Origin: Oligoflexia bacterium
GTDB taxonomy: Bacteria; Bdellovibrionota; Bdellovibrionia; Bdellovibrionales; Bdellovibrionaceae
Assembly (NCBI GenBank): GCA_016861345.1
Contig: BOLD01000007.1
Location: forward strand, 1-64,000
Length of the DNA stretch: 64,000 nt
Direction of reading: 5' to 3'
A model generated the notes under the pieces. That model was given only the letters and a program-made list of their open reading frames with translations, was not told the origin of the DNA and ran no database searches. The position numbers and the translations under genes are program-made. This document shows, piece after piece, positions 38,068 to 47,337 of the stretch. The first letter of the stretch is position 1. Every line of letters begins with the position of its first letter.

Positions 38068-38936
38068 AAAAAATTATTGAAATAGGTACGGTGACATCAT
38101 TCAGGAAAGAGTTTTGGATTGATCAGATTAATCTGAGCTCTCAAATTGAGTTTGTTGGTGTATCAATTGATGAGGATAATCTAACTGAACTTTGGGGTCA
38201 GTATAAAGATGAAATAGATATGTTCATTGTAGAAGATTATCTTTTGGGTGAAAAGCTGAGGCACTTGCTAAGGAAAACTCCTCATGATGTTTCTGAAGTT
38301 CACGGGTATGACACAATTTTAAAAGAACCGGGTGGTTTGTGGCCGCATCCGTTTATCCGACAGGCTATTCATGAGTTAATCCCAGTACGAGCCCCGGACT
38401 TAGACACTCGGCTAATGGCCTATGTCACCGGCGTTGGACCGATTTGTCGTATGGTTTTGTCCGTCCTTGTTCAAATTGGATATCGAAAAATCAATTTAGT
38501 GGCTGACCAGATTGAAATGGGCGAGGCCATTATTCGAGATGCTCGCAGACAGTATTTTGGAGTTGAATTTTATTTGATGAAATCCGAAGAGCTGACGCTC
38601 CAGCCAAACAATGGAACCATACTTGTGAATACGATTCCTTTGGATAGCCAGAGGGAAATCATCGAAGATCTGAGTTATCTCAACTTTATTTTCCGAAACG
38701 GATTGATCATGGAAACCAATCTGCTCCCATTGACGCATCAGCTCTTGGATGAAGCAACGAATATGGGGTTAAGAGTGGTGACGGGAGCTGAGGTTCAAGG
38801 GCAGGCAGACTGGGTACGACTTCAACGTTTGGGAGTGGATATTGGGATTGGCCAGAATGAATATCATCGAAAGTGGTTGGCTTTTTTAAGTGAGAAATTG
38901 AAAGTCGAAAAACCAGTCGAAGGTCCAGTAACATAA
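38064..38936 (+). CDS. Shikimate-dehydrogenase-like (AroE-fold) protein, probably non-canonical
   Basis: Rossmann-like region VTGVGPICRMVLSVLVQIGYRKINLVAD and ILVNTIPLD...LLPLTHQLLDEATNMGLRVVTGAEV; GTG start overlaps the ribF stop. Confidence 0.5.
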   Translation: MKKIIEIGTVTSFRKEFWIDQINLSSQIEFVGVSIDEDNLTELWGQYKDEIDMFIVEDYLLGEKLRHLLRKTPHDVSEVHGYDTILKEPGGLWPHPFIRQAIHELIPVRAPDLDTRLMAYVTGVGPICRMVLSVLVQIGYRKINLVADQIEMGEAIIRDARRQYFGVEFYLMKSEELTLQPNNGTILVNTIPLDSQREIIEDLSYLNFIFRNGLIMETNLLPLTHQLLDEATNMGLRVVTGAEVQGQADWVRLQRLGVDIGIGQNEYHRKWLAFLSEKLKVEKPVEGPVT

Positions 38937-38964
38937 GTCGGTACTTCCAGTTAGACTTTCCTCT

Positions 38965-40668
38965 ATGGCAGGTCTTAAGCTCGGAGAAATACTCGTTAAA
39001 CAGGGATTGGTCAGACCAGACCAGATGACCAAGGTGCTGGAAGAACAAAAGCGCAGTGGGAATCGTTTAACTCAAATTTTACTACAACAAGGTCTTGTTA
39101 AAGAGCCTCAAATCCTAAAGGCACTTGAGGCTCACTACCAGGTTCCTAGTATTGATCTGAATACGTTCTCAATTCAACCTGCTGTTATAGAAATGATTTC
39201 TCGCGACGTTTGTGACAAGAATCACATCATCCCGATTCAGAAAGTAGGAACAACACTTGTTGTCGCATTTGCAGATCCAGGCAACATTTTTATTCGAGAT
39301 GATCTTCGCTTTATCACTCGATGTAAAATTCAAGTTGTTGCTGCGACAGAGACGGCCATCGCCTCTGCAATTGACAAGTATTACGGAGCAAATGTTCGAG
39401 ATCTTGTTAAAGAGGTGGAGAATGAAGCCAACTTAGATGAAGATCTTCAGGTCTCCGCTGGCACTGAGGTGATCGAGGGTGCAGGGTCCTCTGAAGATGG
39501 ACCAATTATCAAATTTGTGAATGCCATTCTTGCTGATGCAATTCGAAAACGAGCCTCTGATATTCATTTTGAACCTTATGAAAAACGTTTTCGAGTACGA
39601 TTTCGTATTGACGGAGTCATGGTTGAGGCCACATCTCAACCGCCGAATTCTTCAGCGGCTATTGCTTCGCGGATTAAAATTATGTCCAAACTTGATATTG
39701 CAGAGAAACGACGTCCACAAGATGGTCGTTTAAAGGTTCGATATAAGGGCGGCAAAGATATGGATTTTCGTGTGAGCATTTTGCCGACAATTTGGGGCGA
39801 AAAAGTGGTGATGCGTCTTCTGGATAAGTCAAACCTTCAATTGGACATGACAAAGCTTGGTATGGAGCCAGAAGATTTGGCTGTTTTTAAAGAAGCCATT
39901 CATTTGCCCCAAGGGTTGGTTCTCATTACGGGTCCAACTGGAAGTGGAAAGACAACAACCATCTATTCTGCATTGGCCGAACTGAATCAGCCTGATGTGA
40001 ATATTTCTACGGCAGAGGATCCGGTTGAGTTTAACTTTGAAGGAATTAATCAGGTTCAAATGAACCCAGATATCGATTTGAATTTTGCAGATGCCCTGCG
40101 AAGTTTTCTTCGTCAAGATCCAGATATTATTATGGTGGGAGAGATCCGAGACCTTGAGACTGCGGAAATTTCCATGAAGGCTGCATCAACGGGTCACATG
40201 GTTGTTAGCACTTTACATACAAATGATGCTCCTCAGACGATCACCCGTTTAACAGAAATGGGTGTGGCTCCCTATATTGTGACGAGCACGGTAACATTGA
40301 TTGTGGCTCAGCGACTTGTGGGAAAAGTATGTGAATCTTGCAAGGGGCCGATTGAGGTAAAACCACAAGTCTTGATTAATCTTGGCGTTGATCCGAAGGA
40401 AGTAGAAGAATATCACCTCTTCAAGGGTAAGGGGTGCAATAACTGCAACGGGACTGGGGTCAAGGGTCGTATTGCTATTTATGAAATTATGAAAATGGGT
40501 GAAGATATTAAAGAAGCGGTGCTGAAGGGATCGACGACCAGCGAGATTCGAGCGATCGCCCGTCAAAATGGAATGAGAACTCTCCGCCGTGCTGCTTTGC
40601 TTAAGTTAAAACGTGGTGAAACAACCATTGAGGAAGTCCTCAATGCATCAGTGAGGGACACACTATGA
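38965..40668 (+). CDS. pilB: Type IV pilus assembly ATPase PilB
   Basis: GSPE_N-like N-terminus, GPTGSGKTTTIYSAL, IIMVGEIRDLETAEIS, Cys4 CESCKGP...CNNCNGTG. Confidence 0.95.
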   Translation: MAGLKLGEILVKQGLVRPDQMTKVLEEQKRSGNRLTQILLQQGLVKEPQILKALEAHYQVPSIDLNTFSIQPAVIEMISRDVCDKNHIIPIQKVGTTLVVAFADPGNIFIRDDLRFITRCKIQVVAATETAIASAIDKYYGANVRDLVKEVENEANLDEDLQVSAGTEVIEGAGSSEDGPIIKFVNAILADAIRKRASDIHFEPYEKRFRVRFRIDGVMVEATSQPPNSSAAIASRIKIMSKLDIAEKRRPQDGRLKVRYKGGKDMDFRVSILPTIWGEKVVMRLLDKSNLQLDMTKLGMEPEDLAVFKEAIHLPQGLVLITGPTGSGKTTTIYSALAELNQPDVNISTAEDPVEFNFEGINQVQMNPDIDLNFADALRSFLRQDPDIIMVGEIRDLETAEISMKAASTGHMVVSTLHTNDAPQTITRLTEMGVAPYIVTSTVTLIVAQRLVGKVCESCKGPIEVKPQVLINLGVDPKEVEEYHLFKGKGCNNCNGTGVKGRIAIYEIMKMGEDIKEAVLKGSTTSEIRAIARQNGMRTLRRAALLKLKRGETTIEEVLNASVRDTL

Positions 40669-41705
40669 ACGAGATGATGGATTATCTCAAAGAGGCCATG
40701 AATAAGAATGCCCACGAATTATTTTTGGCTCCACAGGTGCCACCAAGATATCGACTGGGTCGGCAATGGGTGAATTTAGGGATGGAGTCCCTGAAGGCCG
40801 CTCAGACAAAAGAATCACTCTTGCAAGTGATTTCTGATGAGGAAAGACAAAAGTTATTTGAAAAAGGATCGGCAGAAGGCCTTCTTCATATTCACGGAAA
40901 ATCGATTAATTTTAGTCTCAGTCTCAGTGCTCAAGGACTTTGTGGACATTTTCATTGGATTGAGTCCAGTCACTTTGATCTTCAATCTTGGGGTTTTCCC
41001 CTTTATGTATCTGAGATCATTGCTAAGGGAAGCGGACTCAGCGTGATTACGGGGAGCAGACGAAGTGGTAAGACTTCGGCAATTGGAGCAATTGTGAAAG
41101 ATCTTGCTCAGAAAAAGCGTGCTATTATTTCTATTTTTTCCGATCAAGATGAGATTGATCTGACTTCTCAGGAGAGTGTGATTTGTTCATATCACTCAAG
41201 TTATTTGAAGGGCTCACTTGCTCAGGCTGAGGCCTCTGATCTAGTTGTGATTGATACAAAGGATCCTTTGGTTTTAAAGTGTGCCGTGGAGTTGTCAGAA
41301 AGAGGGGTGAATGTTCTTTGTGCTATTAGCGCTCACACCGTGCAAGCGGCTTTGGAGCGTTTATCAGAACTGATCGAAGAGAATCCCGCAATTGGACTTA
41401 AAAGAATTTCACACTGCTTGCAAATGGGGATTGGGTTGAAACTGATTCCTGGTATCGATGCAGTCCTTGTGCCTGCTTTTGAACTGTTAATGGGAACCTC
41501 GTCGGTGCGTCGAGAGTTGCGTGAGAACAACTGGTCCGATCTTGAGATGATGATGTCAACAACTGGAGATCGGACAGGAATGCGAACAATGAATCAAGCT
41601 TTGTTGCAGCTGATCTTGAAAAGAAAAATTGAATTGAGAGTTGGTTTTGAAGAAAGCTCGCGTCCCGATGAGTTAGACCAGATGTTAAAAAAGGTAGGAT
41701 TCTAG
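40665..41705 (+). CDS. PilT-like protein with degenerate Walker B/His box
   Basis: GSRRSGKTSAIGAIV P-loop, DLVVIDTKDPLVLKCAVELSERGVNVLCAISAHTVQAALERL aligned by eye to the PilT Walker B/His box; sits between pilB and pilC. Confidence 0.75.
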   Translation: MNEMMDYLKEAMNKNAHELFLAPQVPPRYRLGRQWVNLGMESLKAAQTKESLLQVISDEERQKLFEKGSAEGLLHIHGKSINFSLSLSAQGLCGHFHWIESSHFDLQSWGFPLYVSEIIAKGSGLSVITGSRRSGKTSAIGAIVKDLAQKKRAIISIFSDQDEIDLTSQESVICSYHSSYLKGSLAQAEASDLVVIDTKDPLVLKCAVELSERGVNVLCAISAHTVQAALERLSELIEENPAIGLKRISHCLQMGIGLKLIPGIDAVLVPAFELLMGTSSVRRELRENNWSDLEMMMSTTGDRTGMRTMNQALLQLILKRKIELRVGFEESSRPDELDQMLKKVGF

Positions 41706-41706
41706 A

Positions 41707-42924
41707 ATGCCGAAGTTTGCATATCAGGCTAAATCAAGTGCTGGTCAAATTCAGACTGGCCAAATGGATGCTGCGGATGAGACAGAGGTTCGCGTAAAGT
41801 TAAAGGCTAAAAATTTAACTCCTTTGCGTGTGATTCAGCTTGGTGGGAAGCCTCAGGTGGCAGGATCAGCTCCTTCCGGAGCAAGGGTGAGCTCTCGGGA
41901 TTTGCAAATTTTCACTCGACAATTTTCAACACTTGTTAATGCGGGCATACCTATCGTGGATGCTTTAAAGATGCTCAGTGAAGGACGTCGAAATCCAACT
42001 TTAAAGGCTGCGGCTGCAAAAGTAAAAGAAGCCATCGAGGGTGGAAAGCGATTAGGTGATGCTATGGCAGCACATTCGCACATTTTTGATCGTCTTTACG
42101 TCAACCTTGTTCGAGCGGGTGAAGAGGCTGGAATTCTTGATGGGATTTTGGACCGTCTTTCGATTTATATGGAGAAATCAGAAAAGTTAAAGAAGCAAGT
42201 GAAGGGAGCCTTGTTTTATCCAGCAGCAATCATTGTTGTTGCAGTTTTGGTTGTTACTGGAATATTAGTTTTCATTATCCCTAAGTTTCAGGAGCTCTAT
42301 TCAAGTGCGGGTAAAGACTTGCCAGCCCTTACGCAGATCGTGGTCAATATGTCTGCATTTGTGACAGAGAGGTGGTATATTGTTGTTGGTGTTTTAGTGG
42401 GGGTTCCCTATGCCCTTGTTCAGTACGCAGAAACTGCAGAGGGTAAGGATACGATGGATCGATTGTTTATTAAAGCACCACTTTTTGGTGAGCTGGTACA
42501 GAAGGCATCCATTGCTCGAATGTCGAGAACTTTGGCAACGCTTTTAGCTTCGGGTGTTGCGGTCATTGAAGCTCTTGAGATTGCATCGCGCACAGCGGGC
42601 AATCGGGTGATTGAAGAGTCACTTATTCGAAGTAAAGAATCTGTTACCGCCGGAAAGCCACTGGCAGCACCTCTTGCGCGTGAGCCGATGATTCCTGATA
42701 TGGTGACCCAGATGATCTCTATTGGTGAGCAGTCGGGTACTTTGGATGTGATGTTTGGAAAAATTGCTGATTTTTATGAAGACGATGTGGAGAATGCGGT
42801 CAAGGCTTTGACCTCACTGATTGAGCCGATATTGATGGTGGTTCTTGGTGGAGTAATTGCCTTCCTTGTTCTTGCCATGTACCTGCCGATATTCAATATG
42901 GCTTCAGTTCAAGGCGGAGGGTAA
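41707..42924 (+). CDS. pilC: Type IV pilus inner membrane platform protein PilC
   Basis: FTRQFSTLVNAGIPIVDALKML; VRAGEEAGILDGILDRLSIYMEK; T2SF domains. Confidence 0.95.
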   Translation: MPKFAYQAKSSAGQIQTGQMDAADETEVRVKLKAKNLTPLRVIQLGGKPQVAGSAPSGARVSSRDLQIFTRQFSTLVNAGIPIVDALKMLSEGRRNPTLKAAAAKVKEAIEGGKRLGDAMAAHSHIFDRLYVNLVRAGEEAGILDGILDRLSIYMEKSEKLKKQVKGALFYPAAIIVVAVLVVTGILVFIIPKFQELYSSAGKDLPALTQIVVNMSAFVTERWYIVVGVLVGVPYALVQYAETAEGKDTMDRLFIKAPLFGELVQKASIARMSRTLATLLASGVAVIEALEIASRTAGNRVIEESLIRSKESVTAGKPLAAPLAREPMIPDMVTQMISIGEQSGTLDVMFGKIADFYEDDVENAVKALTSLIEPILMVVLGGVIAFLVLAMYLPIFNMASVQGGG

Positions 42925-42931
42925 AAGCTCT

Positions 42932-44464
42932 ATGCCCAGTTTGATTATCCAATCTATTCGTGTGGGGATGTACCTGATTGTTTTGGCGCTCGCTCTCTTG
43001 GTGCATCTCACGCAAGATGGATTTTTGAATTGGAAGTTGTATTCGCAATTTTATTTTTTCACTGGTGTAGGATTATTTATTCATCTGATTGGACTGGTTT
43101 TTACAAGCAAAGCTCTCAAGGGACGTTATTGGGTTGGGTTCACTTTTGTAGCTGATGTTTTGCTGATTTCTTATTTGATGATTCAAAGTGAGTTAAACCC
43201 CTCTCTTTTTCTCTTTATGTACTTGGTTGTGATCATCTTGAGCGGGCTCTACTTTCAGAAAAAGGGAGCTCTTCTGACGGCAGCACTTTCATCAGTTTGT
43301 TATTCGCTGGCTGCAATTCTGGGTCCTGAGGTGAAAGCCATGACCTTTTTCTTCATGTTTATTTTGACGAACTTGGCGTTTTTTGCTGTGGCAGTCCTTT
43401 CTGGACATCTGACCGAGCAACTTGAGATTCAAGGCATCTCTTTAGGTTTTTTAAGAAAGCTCAATGAATTGATTGTAGAAACAATTCCCTCTGGACTGAT
43501 GACAGTGACTGAGGCCGGTGACATATTGCAGGTGAATCAAGGGGCTAAAAAGATTCTTGAGCAAGAGGATATTGTAGGAAAAAATCTACTTCAAGTTATT
43601 CCATCAGCAAGTCAGCTTTTTGAGTCAGTTAGAAATCAAAGGCAAAGTCAAAAGTTGGACCTGACATACTCAAAGGGAGACGATCAGACTTTGCTCAGCA
43701 CCCAAATGATACCTCAAGCTCAGGGCGAAGTTCCTACCTATCTGATGGTGTTTGATGATCAAACTCAGATTCGCCGTCTTGAATCGGCAGTTCGTCAGGC
43801 TGAAAAGATGGCAGCAGTTGGTCAATTGGCTGCGGGTATAGCGCACGAGATTCGTAATCCCTTGGCGGGTATTAGCGGCAGCATCGAGCTTCTCAGTCAG
43901 CAGAATCAATCCGAAGAGGATCGAAAACTTTCAAAAATTATTATGAAAGAAATTGATCGATTAAATAGACTCATTTCTGAATTTTTGGATTTTGCCAAGC
44001 CTGAAAAAGTTCCTGTGGATCCGGTTAATCTGAGCTCTTTGCTTAAGGAAATTTGTCTTGCTGTCACCATGGATCCAAGTTTGAAACAGGGTGAGCAGAT
44101 TCTAAGCTTAAATGAAGTTCCCATGATTCGAGGGCATCGTGACAAATTAAAACAAGCATTTTTAAACATGATGATTAATTCCTACCAAGCAATGGGGCAA
44201 GTTGAAAAGCCAGTGATGGAAATTTCATGCACTCATAAAGATAATGAGGTCATTGTTCGATTAAAAGACAACGGGTGCGGAATGAGTGAAGAGACAAAGA
44301 GAAGAATGTTTGAGCCATTTCATACGACGAAGCCAAAGGGTACAGGCTTAGGTCTTGCTGTGACTCATAAGATTTTAGAGAACCACGGCGCAAGTCTTGA
44401 AGTGCAAAGTGAGATAGGTCAAGGGACTGAGATAAAGATTCACTTTCCAATTGAGCGAAAGTAG
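42932..44464 (+). CDS. pilS: PilS-like sensor histidine kinase
   Basis: Multiple TMs, PAS, GQLAAGIAHEIRNPLAGISGSIELL, GTGLGLAVTHKILENHG; paired with pilR. Confidence 0.9.
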   Translation: MPSLIIQSIRVGMYLIVLALALLVHLTQDGFLNWKLYSQFYFFTGVGLFIHLIGLVFTSKALKGRYWVGFTFVADVLLISYLMIQSELNPSLFLFMYLVVIILSGLYFQKKGALLTAALSSVCYSLAAILGPEVKAMTFFFMFILTNLAFFAVAVLSGHLTEQLEIQGISLGFLRKLNELIVETIPSGLMTVTEAGDILQVNQGAKKILEQEDIVGKNLLQVIPSASQLFESVRNQRQSQKLDLTYSKGDDQTLLSTQMIPQAQGEVPTYLMVFDDQTQIRRLESAVRQAEKMAAVGQLAAGIAHEIRNPLAGISGSIELLSQQNQSEEDRKLSKIIMKEIDRLNRLISEFLDFAKPEKVPVDPVNLSSLLKEICLAVTMDPSLKQGEQILSLNEVPMIRGHRDKLKQAFLNMMINSYQAMGQVEKPVMEISCTHKDNEVIVRLKDNGCGMSEETKRRMFEPFHTTKPKGTGLGLAVTHKILENHGASLEVQSEIGQGTEIKIHFPIERK

Positions 44465-44491
44465 AATGAATTCACATCATTGGAGTGTGAA

Positions 44492-45892
44492 ATGAAGCCC
44501 AGAATCCTTGTCGTTGATGACGAAGAATCAATCCGCGAATTTCTAGAGATCATGTTGAAAAAAGAAGGTTATGAAGTCACTTGCGCAGAAGATGGCGCAA
44601 AAGCAAAGGATATTCTTGCTAAAAAAACATTCGACATGGTGATTTCAGATTTGCAGATGCCAAATGTCACTGGGCTTGAGCTTCTCAAGCATGTGAAAGA
44701 ATCCTATCCTGGATTGGTTTTCATGATGATCACTGCCTTTGGTACAACTGAGAATGCAGTTGAGGCGATGAAGATGGGTGCCTATGATTATCTCACAAAG
44801 CCTTTTAAAATTGATGAAGTGAGAATCAATATTCAAAATGCGCTTCGGGCTCAAAATTTAGAAGTTGAAAACCGCGTTTTGAAAAAAGAACTGACGAAAG
44901 AGTACAGCTTTCAAAACTTGGTCGGTAATTCAGAGACCATGCACAGAATTTATGATCTCATCAAACGCGTCTCTACGGCTCCAACGAATGTTCTTGTAAC
45001 TGGGGAATCGGGAACTGGAAAAGAAGTTGTGGCTAAGGCGATTCACTATAACGGACCATTGAAAGATAAGCCATTTGTAACGATTAACTGCGGAGCAATT
45101 CCAGAGCAGTTGATGGAATCTGAGATGTTTGGTCATAAGAAAGGTGCCTTTACCAGTGCAGTTGCGGATAAGCCGGGTTTGTTTGAGGTTGCTGATGGGG
45201 GAACACTCTTTTTGGACGAGGTTGGTGAACTTCCAATAACAATTCAGGTGAAGCTGTTGCGTGCAATTCAAGAGCGAGTCATCCGCCGCGTGGGTGCGAC
45301 AGACGATATTAAAGTAGACGTTCGAATTATCGCCGCAACTAATCGAGATCTCGAGCAAATGGTGAAGGAAGGAACCTTCCGTCAAGATTTATTTTATCGT
45401 TTAAATGTTATCAACATTCGGACTCCATCTCTCAGAGAGAGAAAAGATGATATTCCACTATTGGCGAATCATTTCCTGAAAAAATATACGGATCGTTTAA
45501 ATAAGAATGTCACTTCGATCAGTGTTGAAGCTATGGAGACATTGAAGAAGTATGATTACCCAGGTAACGTTCGTGAGCTTGAAAATATTATTGAGCGAAC
45601 GGTGGCTCTTGAGGCGGGCTCAACGATTCTTCCAGAAAGTTTGCCTCCATTTGTGAACACTCCTTCTGGTAGAAAAATGGCTTCGAGTAACGAAATTGAA
45701 ATCGGTCCAGATGGCGTGGAGCTTGATAAGGTCATTGGGCAGATTGAAAAAGAGCTCATCGTTAAAGCAATCCACGCAGCAGGGGGGGTGAAGAAGAGGG
45801 CAGCGAAGCTTCTTCATATCACTTTCCGCTCCATGCGCTACCGAGTCGAGAAGTACAACCTCGGCACCGTCGACGACCTCGACGACGAATAA
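44492..45892 (+). CDS. pilR: PilR-like sigma54-dependent response regulator
   Basis: ILVVDDEESIREFL, GESGTGKE, GHKKGAFTSA, Fis-type HTH. Confidence 0.92.
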   Translation: MKPRILVVDDEESIREFLEIMLKKEGYEVTCAEDGAKAKDILAKKTFDMVISDLQMPNVTGLELLKHVKESYPGLVFMMITAFGTTENAVEAMKMGAYDYLTKPFKIDEVRINIQNALRAQNLEVENRVLKKELTKEYSFQNLVGNSETMHRIYDLIKRVSTAPTNVLVTGESGTGKEVVAKAIHYNGPLKDKPFVTINCGAIPEQLMESEMFGHKKGAFTSAVADKPGLFEVADGGTLFLDEVGELPITIQVKLLRAIQERVIRRVGATDDIKVDVRIIAATNRDLEQMVKEGTFRQDLFYRLNVINIRTPSLRERKDDIPLLANHFLKKYTDRLNKNVTSISVEAMETLKKYDYPGNVRELENIIERTVALEAGSTILPESLPPFVNTPSGRKMASSNEIEIGPDGVELDKVIGQIEKELIVKAIHAAGGVKKRAAKLLHITFRSMRYRVEKYNLGTVDDLDDE

Positions 45893-46631
45893 AACCTACC
45901 CGCTCACTTTTCTGGATGCGATGCGCTAAATTCGAACTTTTTCGAGGATATTGGGCTTTCCATGTCTTGTTTTTCGAAGTTTGAACTGCTTTTTCACTAA
46001 GGCGCTACTGATATCTCTATTATAGATTTCGAGCACGGGTCTGTTGAGCCAATCCAGAGTGGTTTCATCGAACAATAAGTCCGGAAAAAGTAAAGTATCT
46101 TGAGCAGTTGGGATGAACAAATGTGCTACTCCTAAAAGTCCGTGCAGTGTTGAGAAGGGCCAATCTTCTACCCTCTGGCACAACCCCGATCGGATTGGAT
46201 TCTGATAGACATATTTGTAAGCATTCATGAAATAATGAAAACTCGTAATTTCGCATTTATAATGGCGTCCACCCCATACTTGATTTATTCGGCCACTGAT
46301 TTTGTTAATCGCCTTGCTTGAGTCCCTCATGAATCGACTCATAACATCGGGTAGTGGCTTTTCAGTGACCGAAGCAATCAGGTGGAAATGATTAGGCATC
46401 AGAACGAAGCAGTGTATCCGTAATCCATCAATGTGATGTGCAAGATAAAGTTGATGGGAGAGTATCTGCCAGATCTTTTCAATTTGAAGTGGGAACGGTG
46501 TCCGGTTAACCGTCCGTCCGGTGATATGATACGGATGAATAGAAAAGTGATTGACGTGTGATCGAGCCATATTCGATATTGGATGCAATATCTTTGCCCG
46601 CCGCATCCAGAAAAGTGAGCGGGTAGGTTTT
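45891..46631. mobile_element. RAYT transposase unit bounded by 30-bp perfect inverted repeats
   Basis: aaaacctacccgctcacttttctggatgcg at 45891-45920 and its exact reverse complement at 46602-46631; the RAYT CDS lies between. Confidence 0.75.
45926..46570 (-). CDS. REP-associated tyrosine transposase-like protein (Y1_Tnp/IS200 type)
   Basis: HYHITGRTVNRTPF...HCFVLMPNHFHLIASV...YKYVYQNPIRSGLCQRVEDWPFST. Internal Met at 46570 preferred; the track N-terminus runs through the inverted repeat. Confidence 0.9.
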   Translation of the reverse strand: MARSHVNHFSIHPYHITGRTVNRTPFPLQIEKIWQILSHQLYLAHHIDGLRIHCFVLMPNHFHLIASVTEKPLPDVMSRFMRDSSKAINKISGRINQVWGGRHYKCEITSFHYFMNAYKYVYQNPIRSGLCQRVEDWPFSTLHGLLGVAHLFIPTAQDTLLFPDLLFDETTLDWLNRPVLEIYNRDISSALVKKQFKLRKTRHGKPNILEKVRI

Positions 46632-46707
46632 GACCCCATAGCTCAACAGGATAGAGCGTTCGTTTCCTAAACGATTGATCCCCGTTCGAGTCGGGGTGGG
46701 GTCACCA
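46632..46707 (+). tRNA. tRNA-Arg (CCU anticodon)
   Basis: GACCCCA acceptor paired with TGGGGTC, loop TTCCTAA gives CCT, CCCCG-TTCGAGT-CGGGG T-arm, encoded CCA; 76 nt. Confidence 0.9.
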
Positions 46708-46713
46708 AAAATG

Positions 46714-46736
46714 AGCCCCGCTTTGTGGACGGGGCT
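46714..46736 (-). terminator. Possible intrinsic terminator for the minus-strand stress cluster
   Basis: agccccg-ctttgtgga-cggggct stem-loop; minus-strand downstream sequence is CATTTTTGG. Confidence 0.5.
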
Positions 46737-46775
46737 AAAAGTAAAGTAGGGATGAGGTGGCAGAATAGCCGACCG

Positions 46776-46865
46776 CTAGGCGGATGTTACCACCGCAACA
46801 AGTGCAATATAGCCAGTGATTAAAATCAGCTGATGAAGAGTTTTAAGCCACGGACGAGCTTTCAT
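46776..46865 (-). CDS. 29-aa single-TM peptide
   Basis: aggaggctgact then ATG: MKARPWLKTLHQLILITGYIALVAVVTSA*; strong SD; overlaps the 3' end of the upstream RaiA-like CDS. Confidence 0.6.
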   Translation of the reverse strand: MKARPWLKTLHQLILITGYIALVAVVTSA

Positions 46866-47250
46866 AGTCAGCCTCCTTTGGCCTTGCCAGGTCGCTCATC
46901 ATGGTTGAGTCAGACCCGAGTTCCTGATTCTTTAAGCTGATGTGCTGAAACCGACGTCTTTTCCACCGATCTAGTTTTTTTCTTATTTGTTCGATCAGTT
47001 TATTCGTGACCTCTTTGAGTTTTCGTCCTGAGGAAATTGCGAAAAAACGACCGGACGAAGAGTAGATTGTGATCATTCCCTTGAATTGATCGTCTTTGCG
47101 GCTCATATCCATTTTTAGCGTTGCTCCGTATGGAGCCTCTTCAAGCAATAGATCAATTTTTTCTTCAAGATAATTTTGAGTGAACTCAGACGGGTGAAAT
47201 CCCTGAAATTTTAGTATTCGATTATCCATAGAGATCTGTCTCATAACCAT
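46843..47250 (-). CDS. HPF/RaiA-like protein
   Basis: LKFQGFHPSEFTQNYLEEKIDLLLEEAPYGATLKMDMSRKDDQFKGMITIYSSSGRFFAISSGRKLKEVTNKLIEQIRKKLDRWK. Confidence 0.6.
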   Translation of the reverse strand: MVMRQISMDNRILKFQGFHPSEFTQNYLEEKIDLLLEEAPYGATLKMDMSRKDDQFKGMITIYSSSGRFFAISSGRKLKEVTNKLIEQIRKKLDRWKRRRFQHISLKNQELGSDSTMMSDLARPKEADYESSSVA

Positions 47251-47337
47251 ACCCTCCTCTCTTATTTGGTAATAAATGAAACAGAAAGATTGTTTAATAA
47301 ATATTCTTAATTAGAAAAGATCAAGTGACTTACATGG

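Noticed and set aside
46632-46707. Attachment site of an integrated genomic island at the tRNA
   Set aside because: No integrase and no repeated tRNA 3' fragment found downstream; the abutting repeat is at the 5' end and fits the RAYT unit.
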